Positions 17,533 through 25,587 of a DNA stretch of 64,000 nt are shown in pieces. The DNA comes from Bradyrhizobium erythrophlei (GTDB lineage: Bacteria; Pseudomonadota; Alphaproteobacteria; Rhizobiales; Xanthobacteraceae). Numbering within the stretch: the first letter of the stretch is position 1; every line of letters starts with the position of its first letter. Both the position numbers and the translations under genes were made by a program. Below the pieces are notes generated by a model. It was not told the origin of the DNA, made no database searches, and saw only the letters and a list, made by a program, of their open reading frames with translations. The stretch is taken from assembly GCA_900129675.1 (NCBI GenBank), contig FSRD01000003.1, positions 62,001 through 126,000 of the forward strand, in the 5' to 3' direction.

Positions 17533-18581
17533 TTATCTATTCAGAGCCACCGGCCTGAACGAGGCCACCAAAGCTTTCTCAAGCTTCCCCCGCATCCGGC
17601 AGAGTATCCCGTAGGCTTCCTCACGAGACATCGGCCGGCTGTAACGCCGGTCCTCGATCAATGCCGAAAAAATATCCGAGATAGTCAAAATTCGCACGAC
17701 GTCACTTATGTTCTCGGCGCAAAGTCCGTCCGGGTATCCACTTCCATCGAGATACTCGTGATGATGTCGAACCGCATCGAGAACTTCAAAGGAAATGTTC
17801 TCGTTGCCCTTAAGCGCATCATATCCAAGAGCCGGGTGAGATTCCATAATCACTCGCTCCTTTGCATCGAGACGCCCAGGCTTATCGAGAATTGCCAACG
17901 GGATCGTCGCCTTCCCAAGGTCGTGGAACATGGCGGCTGAATACAATCGCTCCAAGTCGCGTCTCGCCAGACCAAGGCTCAGCCCGAAGTCGACGGCTAC
18001 TCCCGTGACCAAAGACAATGTTGATACGTACCCTCATGATGGCGGCGAACGATTGCCAACCAGTCGGACAACCCTTTTTCGGCTATATGGTCTGTGATTT
18101 TGTCGCCCGCACTCTTGGTGCCCTCCACATCAATCGATACGCCATTTGCCACCGCGGCAAACATTGATGCTATGGCGGTCGCGCCGACAGACGCCGCCCC
18201 GGCTTCGTTGTTTGTAGCCGCCGTCGCCGGAGCACCGGGACCCATGCGGTCTGCCAGCGCCGAGAGCAATTCGTCTTGATTGAGAGGCCCGGTCAAGACG
18301 CGCGTCGCGCCGAGCGCGTAGGCTCGCGCAATCGACAAGTAGATCGTTTGGTGCAGAATAAAAACGCGTTTTCGCATGTGGCCAAGACTTGCAATCTTCT
18401 TCTTCAAAGCCGCGACATTTTCGAAAGTGCGGAGGTCCACGTTCACCACGAGCGCATGGCACTGGCCGCGCTGGACGCTCGGGCCATCAAGCAATTCTGA
18501 GGTTAGTTCATGCTGGCGTTCAAGCGCAGCGCGAACGACGGCTAACTTGGCGGGATTATCTGCCACCACATGAATGAACAT
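17533..18581 (-). pseudogene. HD-GYP protein, frameshifted copy
   Basis: Two overlapping frames together match the intact paralogue at 21051-22091. The first (18581 to about 17997) has the receiver-like N-terminus MFIHVVADNPAKLAVVRAAL and ends RRHHEGTYQHCL. The second continues VTGVAVDFGLSLGLARRD and carries the phosphodiesterase motifs FHDLGKATIP, HHHEYLDGSGYPDG. One base is missing at about 18003-18010. HD-GYP domains hydrolyse cyclic di-GMP. Either this copy is dead or the base call is wrong. It sits last in a run with 18626, 18891 and 19133. Confidence 0.85.
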
Positions 18582-18625
18582 CAGGAATGATCCTGCCCAT
18601 CGGATGAATCCGCTTTCTCCTGCAC

Positions 18626-18853
18626 TTACCTCCAGAAAGATCCGTGGTCTTGCGGAGGCTCGTTCAGCCATATCAGCGCTTCGCGCACACCGAGAGGAAT
18701 AAGGCGCTCCTCCGCGGCGCGGGAGAACTCGCCGTCGCAGAGATAGAGGAGGAAACCGCCGCGTTCATCCCGAAACAATGCCTCTCGGGCATTGCTGAGC
18801 GTGAGAGATTGAGAATCGATGAACGGGACAATTCGCGAAGAAATCATCTGCAT
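18626..18853 (-). CDS. ~75-aa protein paired with HD-GYP gene
   Basis: The product (MQMISSRIVPFIDSQSLTLS...) is clearly paralogous to the 74-aa protein at 20673: shared PFIDSxSL, ARxxLFR, GxFxLxL and ALIWxN. In both loci it is encoded directly before an HD-GYP gene on the same strand, so a partnership with that protein is likely. No known domain. It may be an adaptor or a regulatory subunit of the c-di-GMP phosphodiesterase. Confidence 0.7.
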   Translation of the reverse strand: MQMISSRIVPFIDSQSLTLSNAREALFRDERGGFLLYLCDGEFSRAAEERLIPLGVREALIWLNEPPQDHGSFWR

Positions 18854-18890
18854 ATGAAATCACCAATTATCGCACGGGCGTGGTGCCCCC

Positions 18891-19136
18891 TCATGCTGAA
18901 TTTGCCGCACCGTCTTTCTTTTTGGATTCTTTTGGTATGAAAAGGACGTCAATTTGTGCCCCATCGATCCACACCAATGTGCATCTACGGAACGCGAGAC
19001 TCATCCGCTGAGCCTTGGAAAGATAGAGTTTCTCGAAGTGTTCCTTGGCGTGCGCAAGCTCCTCATCTGAGAGCTGGGGGACGCTTCGACTGCGTATGGT
19101 CCTGCACGAGGTGATTGCCACCCTTCGGTCCATCAT
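18891..19136 (-). CDS. hypothetical protein, 81 aa
   Basis: The protein has a helix with SDEELAHAKEHFEKLYLSKA, then a beta segment with RRCTLVWIDGAQIDVLFIP and a lysine-rich tail. The start overlaps the stop of the zinc-ribbon gene by 4 bp (ATGA type), so the two are translationally coupled. It has no visible counterpart in the plus-strand sister module. Confidence 0.6.
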   Translation of the reverse strand: MMDRRVAITSCRTIRSRSVPQLSDEELAHAKEHFEKLYLSKAQRMSLAFRRCTLVWIDGAQIDVLFIPKESKKKDGAANSA

Positions 19137-19597
19137 TCACTCGCCAACACTTCGATCCATTCAAGTGATCGAAGGACGTCGGCATAGCCGCTAAAATCAT
19201 TTTCCCCCGCAGCAACACCGTAAAAATGGCGGCTCTTCTCGTCTCTCATAGCGCGCCTGACACGCTTCGCAAAAAGAGAAAGCTGCTCTTTCGCTGGCTG
19301 GTTGCTCGCCCTTGTATTATGGTTAGATCGTCTATCAATTTGCGAACGTCGTTCACCAACGGTTTGCTTTTCTGGTTCCGACCGCGTGTCTCTCCCAGAC
19401 CTTCTATCTTTAGTGTCCCGCCTGCTTCCTCCCAACTCAGGTGGCTGCTCTGGCGTAACGTAACTTTGAGTGCTTCGGCATTTAGGGCACTCAAAAACAT
19501 CATGGACAAAGCCCGGCTTCTCCGTCTCTTTGCAAGAGAATCGCATCCTAGCATTGCATCGAATGCAAAGCGGATCGCTTGTTAGTGATTCGATCAT
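19133..19597 (-). CDS. zinc-ribbon protein with long basic linker, 154 aa
   Basis: ATG 19597 is chosen because GGAGGG lies 5 bases upstream; the open frame extends further without support. The N-terminus is a treble-clef/zinc-ribbon: CIRCNARMRF then EKPGFVHDVFECPKCRSTQS. The same 50-residue unit forms the proteins at 22170 and 23188. Unlike those, this copy continues into an Arg/Asp-rich low-complexity linker (RRDTKDRRSGRDTRSE) and a C-terminal helical segment (FAKRVRRAMRDEKSRHFYG). It may be a nucleic-acid or protein-binding regulator for the HD-GYP module. Confidence 0.65.
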   Translation of the reverse strand: MIESLTSDPLCIRCNARMRFSCKETEKPGFVHDVFECPKCRSTQSYVTPEQPPELGGSRRDTKDRRSGRDTRSEPEKQTVGERRSQIDRRSNHNTRASNQPAKEQLSLFAKRVRRAMRDEKSRHFYGVAAGENDFSGYADVLRSLEWIEVLASE

Positions 19598-19817
19598 GCA
19601 GCCCTCCAAGGGAGCAAAAGGCAGCATCCTTGCAACATGCAGCCCGATAAGTGTTTCAGCAACAAGACGCTTTAAAAGAGCAGTTTTCGCGTTCGTCAAA
19701 AAAATTACTAAATGCCAGTCGGATCTTTTTTCCAATTTCGGAGCAACGCTACACCAACAGCATCGATATCTTGGTGGCATTGCGATCTTTAACTCTCCTG
19801 ATTCGAGCTAAGCACGA

Positions 19818-20144
19818 TCAAGCTACAGCAGCCGAAGAGGCGCGGACGTCCCGGCCCGCTCCGAGCAGCCTCGTGCGGATAGCCTCCTCGATTAGCGTCA
19901 GGGCCTGATCTAGTTCGCGTGCCCTAGTCTCTGCGTTCTTCGCGCGTAGCTCCGCAGCGGATAACCTCGCTTCGGTGGATGCGATACGGGACTCAGCGAC
20001 ATTCAACGCGTTCTCAGCAGAGTCAGCGCGCCTTTGAGCAAAGAGGAGTTTTTCGTGCGCGGTTCTGCAAAGAGTTTGAGCTCGAATTTCGATCTCGCGC
20101 GCGTGATGGTGCAAGTTACCGACAACCTCAGCCGCCTGATACAC
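19818..20144 (-). CDS. coiled-coil protein, 108 aa
   Basis: From a GTG at 20144 the sequence is almost one continuous heptad-patterned helix (AQRRADSAENALNVAESRIA, STEARLSAAELRAKNAETRA). It ends in LLGAGRDVRASSAAVA. No enzyme motif. The start has only a weak ribosome site. It lies between the two oppositely oriented HD-GYP modules. Confidence 0.5.
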   Translation of the reverse strand: MYQAAEVVGNLHHHAREIEIRAQTLCRTAHEKLLFAQRRADSAENALNVAESRIASTEARLSAAELRAKNAETRARELDQALTLIEEAIRTRLLGAGRDVRASSAAVA

Positions 20145-20672
20145 CTAGATCGATGGCCGACTGACCGTCATTTCTTACTGGCTCGGTCGGTCCTCTCGGA
20201 AATGCCAGTACGTTTTCGCCCTCTTCGGACCCCTGGTCTTGGTCCGTGACTTGGATGCATTCTCGGAGCCAGTGCGGGAGCGCCACTTCGATCTCCTAAA
20301 AAAGCGTTCAGATTAAAAAATTCTGCGCTTAGAAGGTAAATAGATCGTAAAAATTTGGCATGGAACTTCGCCCGTAACCTTGCGGATATCTACGGATTCG
20401 ATGTCGTCTCGGCCGATGCCACGACTTCGGGGCCGTATCCGTTAGGTGCGGCTGAGTCTCTTGTTGGCACATAGCGTCAGTTATTGCGGCGCAGCGACAT
20501 GTCCGGTGTTGGGTGTAAGCCGGAAGTGACCGGCACACAGCCAAAGTGACGCGATTGACCCAATTCGGACATTGCGGGCGAGTAGTTGGCACGAGCTGCA
20601 ACTGGAAAGAGATTGTTAACCTCGTTGTTGTCTTATCATTAGTGCCATTGATCGAACTGGTTTTGATTCGCC
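20145..20672. other. intergenic with repeat copy 8
   Basis: Other than the repeat at 20440-20580 nothing coding or structural is recognised. Confidence 0.4.
20440..20580 (+). repeat. dispersed intergenic repeat, copy 8 (best terminal pairing)
   Basis: The core opens ATGTCCGGTGTTGGGTGTAA and closes AATTCGGACATT, so ATGTCCG and CGGACAT form inverted ends about 80 bp apart around CCGGAAGTGACCGGC and the stem-loop GTGACGCGATTGACCC. This could be a mobile miniature element or a structured RNA. Confidence 0.75.
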
Positions 20673-20897
20673 ATGCAGCTTCTTGCTTCGCGAACGTACC
20701 CATTTATCGATTCTGAATCGCTTGAGGAACATCAGGCACGCGACTCGCTTTTCCGAACACACAACGGCGCGTTTGTTCTGCACTTGTCATCTAGCCACAC
20801 ACCGAACGACGGCGACCGTCTGGTATGGCTCAGTTGCCGTTCCGCGTTGATATGGATCAATAACACCACTGAGGATTTCGGGACGGAGTGGGAATAG
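20673..20897 (+). CDS. ~74-aa protein paired with HD-GYP gene
   Basis: The paralogue of 18626-18853 (MQLLASRTYPFIDSESLEEH... ALIWINNTTEDFGTEWE). It lies 150 bp upstream of the intact HD-GYP gene on the same strand. It is short, with no signal peptide and no Cys. Conservation in two copies with the same neighbour argues that it is a real gene. Confidence 0.7.
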   Translation: MQLLASRTYPFIDSESLEEHQARDSLFRTHNGAFVLHLSSSHTPNDGDRLVWLSCRSALIWINNTTEDFGTEWE

Positions 20898-21050
20898 CGA
20901 ACTACGGCACTAGTTCGTCCTGCCATCAGCGAATTGTGTCAAGCTTGGCTTGGTGATCTCCCGGTAGGGAGGTTCTCCTACAACAGTCAGTCATTAGTTG
21001 TCGAATTGCGAGATTGAGACCTGCGTTTTTTAGTCGTCAGGTTTTTTAAA

Positions 21051-22091
21051 ATGCTTGTTCATTTCGTCACCGATGAACCTACGAAGATACCGGCCATCCG
21101 GGCGATGCTGGAACCGCGATATCACGTTGTCCCCCAGCTGCTGGGAGGTGGTGGCACGCAAATCAGCTCAAACGGCGCGCTGATGGTTGATGCAGACCTG
21201 CGCGAGAAGGTTCGTGTCGAACAGATCAGGCTTGTTTTGCTGGAGCTGAGTTGCATTCCTGAAAAGCTGTTTGTCGTTCGGAACCACGTTCGTTCCATGG
21301 TTGCGCAGGCGTATGCGCTCGGAGCGACCGCCGTGGTTTCGCGCCCAAGAGAAATCATATTCAAGCTGGCGCAGATTGAAGTCGCGGAGAAGGCAGCACT
21401 AACCGACTTTGCCATTACCTCACGCGAGATCGCAGATGGCGCGGCGACCTTCTCGTCAATGTTCTCGGCCGTGCGGTGCGTTAAGCCGATAAACCTTTCA
21501 GACGCCGAGCGCGCAACGTCCGAAATCATCAATAGCATCGCGCAAAGCGGGCTTAGCGCGTGGCTTGACCACGTGCGCCGCTATCATGAAGGAACGTTTC
21601 AACATTGCTTGCTGGTAACGGGGGTGGCAGTCGGCTTCGCACTGGATATCGGGTTCGCCAGCCTTGATGTAAGGCGACTCGGAATAGCAGCAACCCTCCA
21701 TGATATCGGGAAGGCCCGCATTCCCTTATCGATTCTCGACAAGCCCGGACGCCTCGACCCAGCTGAAGAAGAGATCATGAGACGCCATCCGGTCATCGGA
21801 TATGAGTTATTGAAGGATATCTCAGGCGTTAACCCGGAGATTCTTGACGGAGTGAGGCACCACCACGAATATCTGGACGGTTCTGGTTATCCCGACGCGC
21901 TGATGGCACCGGAGATTTCCGATCTGGTAAGATTGTTGACGATTTCCGATATCTTCGCCGCGCTTATTGAGTCAAGGCCGTACAGCCCGGCAATATCCCG
22001 CCAAGATGCCTACAAAATCCTTTGCGGTATGGACGGAAAGCTGGAACGATCGCTTGTAAAGGCGTTCCGGAACGTAGCGCTTGTGGCGTGA
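21051..22091 (+). CDS. HD-GYP cyclic-di-GMP phosphodiesterase with degenerate receiver domain
   Basis: The 346-aa protein has an N-terminal receiver-like fold (residues 1-105). ALMVDADLRE fills the phospho-Asp region, but the acidic pocket and conserved Lys are not canonical, so phosphorylation is doubtful. A helical linker follows, then the HD-GYP domain (about 180-340) with LHDIGKARIP, LDKPGRLDPAE, RRHPVIGYELL and HHHEYLDGSGYP, all metal- and substrate-binding residues present. It should hydrolyse c-di-GMP. ATG 21051 matches the start of the sister copy. Upstream 20673 and downstream zinc-ribbon 22170 probably belong to the same transcript. Confidence 0.88.
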   Translation: MLVHFVTDEPTKIPAIRAMLEPRYHVVPQLLGGGGTQISSNGALMVDADLREKVRVEQIRLVLLELSCIPEKLFVVRNHVRSMVAQAYALGATAVVSRPREIIFKLAQIEVAEKAALTDFAITSREIADGAATFSSMFSAVRCVKPINLSDAERATSEIINSIAQSGLSAWLDHVRRYHEGTFQHCLLVTGVAVGFALDIGFASLDVRRLGIAATLHDIGKARIPLSILDKPGRLDPAEEEIMRRHPVIGYELLKDISGVNPEILDGVRHHHEYLDGSGYPDALMAPEISDLVRLLTISDIFAALIESRPYSPAISRQDAYKILCGMDGKLERSLVKAFRNVALVA

Positions 22092-22169
22092 AGCAAATCT
22101 GTGGAAGTGAGACTGCCGCGTTCACAAGCGTAGTGCCGTTCTTTGTTCAAGAATATCATCTCATCGAAT

Positions 22170-22343
22170 ATGGATAAGCTTAGCATGGATAAGCCTGAGC
22201 CGCTGCACGATCCACCAAATTGCATCAATTGTGGTGAGAAGATGTGGTTTTCTTGCACCGAGATTGAGAAGCCCGGGTTTGTCCACCACGTCTACGAGTG
22301 CAAAAAGTGTCGGAGTACCCAGAGCTTCGTAAGCGCCAAATAG
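22170..22343 (+). CDS. small zinc-ribbon protein, 57 aa
   Basis: The product is CINCGEKMWFSCTEIEKPGF then VHHVYECKKCRSTQSFVSAK: two CxxC pairs about 25 residues apart, binding one zinc. It is a stand-alone version of the N-terminus of 19133-19597 and related to 23188-23385. The start is uncertain among TTG 22143, ATG 22170 and ATG 22185. It is 78 bp behind the HD-GYP gene. A GC-rich hairpin (GGTCGCC...GGCGGCC, 22345-22363) follows the stop. Confidence 0.7.
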   Translation: MDKLSMDKPEPLHDPPNCINCGEKMWFSCTEIEKPGFVHHVYECKKCRSTQSFVSAK

Positions 22344-22616
22344 GTCGCCTCGTTGGCGGCCTCTTTCATTTCAAACCAAGCATGCAGTGTCGCCGATTGG
22401 CACTTTTTGGACCTGATGCTCGCGCTCGGCGATGTTCGTTCGTCGGGGTATCCGGTCGCCTCTAATTTGCCGGTTCGCTGCGTCGATTCCGACCTCGATC
22501 CTCAAGCAAGGCATCCCACAGGATAAATGGCCTCTTTGAGATGACTGCAATGGAGTCGCTCGGGAGCACCTGCAACACCACGTTCAAGGATGGCGCACGC
22601 GGCATCCATAAAGTAA

Positions 22617-22639
22617 GGCCCCGGATTTGCTCCGGGGCC
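22617..22639. terminator. intrinsic-type hairpin
   Basis: GGCCCCGGA, TTTGC loop, TCCGGGGCC, located 37 bp past the stop of the minus-strand gene at 22676. The minus-strand T-tract is poor, so termination is likely but not certain. Confidence 0.5.
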
Positions 22640-22675
22640 TTGCTCTCGAAGGTACATCCGCCCCTCGAAAGAATG

Positions 22676-22960
22676 TCAATATTTGCTACCGCTTGGCGGA
22701 GCAGCCATGGTACCGGCCCCGGAACGAGCGTCGTCTTGGTCCGATGGATTCGCCGCGTCGCCTTTCTTGGCACCGCTGCGCGTGCTCGACCCTGTGGTCA
22801 TGCCTTTTTCGTGTTTTGTTTTCTTGCCAGAGGTAGCGCCGGGACCGACGTTTCCTTCACTCGACGCGCCGGGCGCGGGTTGGCTCTGAGCAGACGCAAT
22901 AAGCGTCGAGCCGAAGAGCGAAGCTACGACAAGAGCAGAGATTGCAAGTTTGGATCGCAT
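22676..22960 (-). CDS. small secreted Gly/Ser/Lys-rich protein, 94 aa
   Basis: ATG 22960 has GGGAG upstream. The Sec signal peptide is MRSKLAISALVVASLFGSTL, IASAQS. The mature part is low complexity (GNVGPGATSGKKTKHEKG, RSGAKKGDAANPSDQDDARS), a style common in rhizobial periplasmic small proteins of unknown role. Probably disordered. Confidence 0.65.
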   Translation of the reverse strand: MRSKLAISALVVASLFGSTLIASAQSQPAPGASSEGNVGPGATSGKKTKHEKGMTTGSSTRSGAKKGDAANPSDQDDARSGAGTMAAPPSGSKY

Positions 22961-23187
22961 CAGAAGACTCCCAAGTTGGTTAGGATGAACCCAAACCTCG
23001 GGCATGCGATTCTGTTCCGGCCCATGGCAAACATTGTGCAAATTTCATATTCCAAAAACTCGTTCGTGATTGCCGCGGGCGTCCATCACTTTTCCAAACA
23101 TCCGTCACTTTCAGAACATCGGATTTGCGCAAAGCGCGTCCAATGGTGCAGTCCAATGGTGCATTTGCCAATTGGGGGGCAGTGTTC

Positions 23188-23385
23188 GTGGACGTTATCA
23201 AGAGTCCTCGTTGCCCAAAATGCGGGGAGATGATGGCATTGCGGCTCATCGAACCTGAAAGACCGGGGTTCGATTTGCACACTTTCGACTGCCCGAAATG
23301 TTGCGAGACTGAAACCTTAGTGGTGCCGATTTCCTGCGAAGTAGATGTCTCTATTGTGCCAGTACATAGCAGGCGCTCGGGCTGA
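23188..23385 (+). CDS. small zinc-ribbon protein, 65 aa
   Basis: The third member of the local zinc-ribbon family: RCPKCGEMMALRLIEPERPG then FDLHTFDCPKCCETETLVV. GTG 23188 is preferred because GGGGGG lies 8 bases upstream and the resulting length matches 22170; an ATG at 23143 is the alternative. The C-terminus (SCEVDVSIVPVHSRRSG) differs from its sisters. Confidence 0.6.
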   Translation: MDVIKSPRCPKCGEMMALRLIEPERPGFDLHTFDCPKCCETETLVVPISCEVDVSIVPVHSRRSG

Positions 23386-23419
23386 TAAGTGCCTTTTTGA
23401 CTAGGAGACTGTTCGGACG

Positions 23420-23557
23420 ATGCGAACTCGTATCCTTAAAAGAAAGGCCTCGGATAGCTTAGCGGCGCTCGGCATGAGCGAGTTTTTCCTCGCTATCATC
23501 GCCGTAGCCCTCGGCTCGCTTATCGGGCTATTCGCGTTTGTAGCCCTCACACTATAG
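23420..23557 (+). CDS. single-pass membrane microprotein, 45 aa
   Basis: A basic N-terminus (MRTRILKRKASDSLAALGMS) is followed by one long hydrophobic helix (FFLAIIAVALGSLIGLFAFV). AGGAG lies 13 bases before ATG 23420. It is just behind the zinc-ribbon gene and may share its transcript. No known family; the length and helix are typical of small regulatory membrane proteins. Confidence 0.5.
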   Translation: MRTRILKRKASDSLAALGMSEFFLAIIAVALGSLIGLFAFVALTL

Positions 23558-23614
23558 GCCGTCTCAATCGGTGGCTAACGAGTAAAGAGAGTCCGCAATG
23601 AAAAGGCCCGCTGT

Positions 23615-23905
23615 CTAGGCCATCAAGGGCAACACCGCCGCCTCAATCGCCATGACGGCTTCGCGTTTCTCTTCGAACATGTGCCAGCGCGCATATACTT
23701 TTCTCACGGCCTTCTTTCGCGGGCCGCGCATCGGCGCCACCGCGCTCTTCCCACGATTGAGAGCCCGCAGCATACCGATGCGAGCGAACATCGTAGGGCC
23801 GCCGCTCTCGGCAACGAGCATAAGCACCTCCATCGCGGCCCGCCATTCCTCGGCATCGTGCTCTGCCTTGGACAGTTTCGTGATGTAGAGCGGAGCGTCG
23901 CGCAA
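23615..23905 (-). CDS. conserved rhizobial hypothetical protein, ~96 aa
   Basis: The core YITKLSKAEHDAEEWRAAME then GGPTMFARIGMLRALNRG is a pattern I recall from many short Bradyrhizobium hypothetical proteins in mobile regions. The start (TTG 23905) is uncertain and no ATG fits. The C-terminus is basic then hydrophobic and may be specific to this copy. Function unknown. Confidence 0.6.
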   Translation of the reverse strand: MRDAPLYITKLSKAEHDAEEWRAAMEVLMLVAESGGPTMFARIGMLRALNRGKSAVAPMRGPRKKAVRKVYARWHMFEEKREAVMAIEAAVLPLMA

Positions 23906-23946
23906 GGTGACCAGCGGTTTCCGGCCCGACAGTATGATCGCACAGT

Positions 23947-23978
23947 CCCCGGCTCAGCCCCCGAGAGCTGGGGCCTTT
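23947..23978 (+). terminator. terminator-like hairpin
   Basis: CCCCGGCTC and GAGAGCTGGGG pair imperfectly around AGCCCCC and are followed by CCTTTTGCTTT on the plus strand. Confidence 0.35.
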
Positions 23979-23993
23979 TGCTTTCGTTCCAGG

Positions 23994-24113
23994 ATGCGAA
24001 CCGACACATTTGTTAAGGCAGGAAGCTCGGTGGCAATCTCGCCGTTTGCCGACATGTTGCGTATCGTCGGCAGGTCGAAGGAAGAGGCACTCTCCCTCGG
24101 CTCTGCTCCTTGA
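23994..24113 (+). CDS. possible 39-aa protein between two hairpins
   Basis: MRTDTFVKAGSSVAISPFAD is followed by 19 more residues. It lies immediately behind one terminator-like hairpin and ends inside the next (24096-24128), which suggests a small transcription unit. The ribosome site is weak and no homologue is recognised. Confidence 0.3.
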   Translation: MRTDTFVKAGSSVAISPFADMLRIVGRSKEEALSLGSAP

Positions 24114-24128
24114 GCCGAGAGCCTTTTT
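24096..24128 (+). terminator. intrinsic terminator, plus strand
   Basis: CTCGGCTC, 8-nt loop, GAGCCGAG, then AGCCTTTTT. The stem is perfect over 8 bp. Confidence 0.6.
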
Positions 24129-24138
24129 GGCGAACAGC

Positions 24139-24450
24139 TCAGCGCCGGACAGCGATTTCCAAGAACTCCTGCACAGAGCGCGGCACCTCGTCGTATTCAG
24201 CAAAGCGTCGGCGCAGCTCGTCGGCAATATCGACCGTGACGTCGCGCGACCAGCCCTCGGCGGTGTTGAAGGCGACGATGCGGACGGGGTGACTATACTG
24301 GTCTTCCATGAGACGGCGGATCAGCGTCTTTCGGTCAGTGCCTTGCTCATCTGCTTCGCACCAAGCGCGCCCGAGCCTGCCAAAATCGTTTAGCACCACA
24401 TAGGTGTCGCAGTCGGCGCCATGCGGCACGATGGAGGGGGAGCGACGCAA
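24139..24450 (-). CDS. conserved rhizobial hypothetical protein, 103 aa
   Basis: Segments CDTYVVLNDFGRLGRAWCEA and PVRIVAFNTAEGWSRDVTVD are characteristic of a short conserved protein repeatedly found in Bradyrhizobium and Rhizobium accessory DNA. Starts at ATG 24450. It is cytoplasmic, with no catalytic motif. Likely real because the conserved blocks are intact. Confidence 0.7.
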   Translation of the reverse strand: MRRSPSIVPHGADCDTYVVLNDFGRLGRAWCEADEQGTDRKTLIRRLMEDQYSHPVRIVAFNTAEGWSRDVTVDIADELRRRFAEYDEVPRSVQEFLEIAVRR

Positions 24451-24882
24451 TCACCCTTGGCTCCAGCAAGTCCCGCGCAAAGCGACCCCGCTTCGCGGGG
24501 TGCTTGGCAGGGTCGCCTGCTCTCCGGGTCCGGGGCTGGGGGGCGTGAGCCCGGTAGGCCGAGACACTTTATCCGAGGGAACCTGATGGAATGACTACTA
24601 AAAAGGAGCACCCCTTAAGTTCCATCCACCTTCCGGACGCGCGAGCGGGGACGAACGGTTCCAGCTCCGGCGCTGACCGGCTGGGCTAGGCGCGCCTTGA
24701 TGGGCGGACACCCGCCTTTTTAGGAGAGCCATCGGCCAGAACGTTCGACACGTTTTCCGCTATCTGGGACGAACATCGCGGTAGCTGCCGCGAAACCAAT
24801 TTCTGTTGGCCACGAAATGATCCTGAAACACAGGCCGTTAACAATCCCCGTTTTCGATAAAGGCTTATTGCGGAGCTAAACC
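24451..24882. other. intergenic, GC-rich hairpins only
   Basis: Contains ACCCCGCTTCGCGGGGT (24484-24500) and a short GGCGG-ACAC-CCGCC stem followed by five T (24703-24721), a possible terminator. No convincing gene. The last ~60 bp resemble the upstream region of 31402. Confidence 0.4.
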
Positions 24883-25122
24883 ATGAACCGGGAAACAGAT
24901 AAAATTGCAGTTGGCACCCGCTTTAAAATCAGCAAACTTGGAGCGGTTCGTTGCCCAAGTCTGGCTGGCAAGTTTGGCATCGTTGTCGGCTTGAGCCGTC
25001 ACAACACCGGCATCACCGTGCTGTTCGATGGCGACAGAAGACCGACCTGCTTGCACAGGGGCTATATATCTTCAACAAACAGCACTGAGGCCGCCTTAAG
25101 CCATTCAGAGCTGGCGGGCTGA
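24883..25122 (+). CDS. hypothetical protein, 79 aa (intact copy of a duplicated gene)
   Basis: MNRETDKIAVGTRFKISKLG is followed by a small beta-rich body (KFGIVVGLSRHNTGITVLFD) that looks like a KOW/SH3-like barrel; the fold is inference. A paralogue at 31402 starts MDQKLDRIGIGARFKMSNLG but is cut by an IS. Upstream sequences of both also match (AAACCAATTTC, GAAACACAG), so a whole segment was duplicated. Confidence 0.6.
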   Translation: MNRETDKIAVGTRFKISKLGAVRCPSLAGKFGIVVGLSRHNTGITVLFDGDRRPTCLHRGYISSTNSTEAALSHSELAG

Positions 25123-25240
25123 TCCTAGCGCTAGCGGGTACTTAATTATACCCAGTCTTGCGCCGTGCCAGGCGCGCCGAAAACACTATTTTTGGAGCGG
25201 TGGATAAGCATCAGCTTTGGCACCAAGGACACCGCTTCCA

Positions 25241-25396
25241 TTATGCTGCCACCCGATCTTCTTTCTCGCCCCCGCGCGCGACAATCTTGAGCGTGTCATC
25301 CCGCAACGGCCGCTGAAGCGCCTTCGCCTCATCCCACGGCGCGCGCATCGGAACGTCGCGCTCCTCATCGGTGGTCAGAAGCACCAGCAGCCTGTT
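25241..25396 (-). pseudogene. SRAP/YedK (HMCES) C-terminal fragment
   Basis: The minus-strand frame contains RLLVLLTTDEERDVPMRAPW then DEAKALQRPLRDDTLKIVAR, the end of an SOS-response-associated peptidase, a protein that crosslinks to abasic sites. The catalytic N-terminal Cys half is absent; upstream sequence is unrelated. A second fragment is at about 30665-30735. Confidence 0.7.
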
Positions 25397-25587
25397 AATG
25401 AATTGAAGAAAAAGCCGCCGCTCAAAACAGTCAGCGACGGCTAGTCCTACGCTCGGTGTTACTTCAGCTTGTAGGTGCCGGTCTGATGATTGCAGTCCTG
25501 AAACGTTCCGGCTTTCACGACTGGAAACGGACCCAACGGTTGGACTGTGCCGCTTGCAACCATACCTTCGTATTTTCCGGTTGTGCC

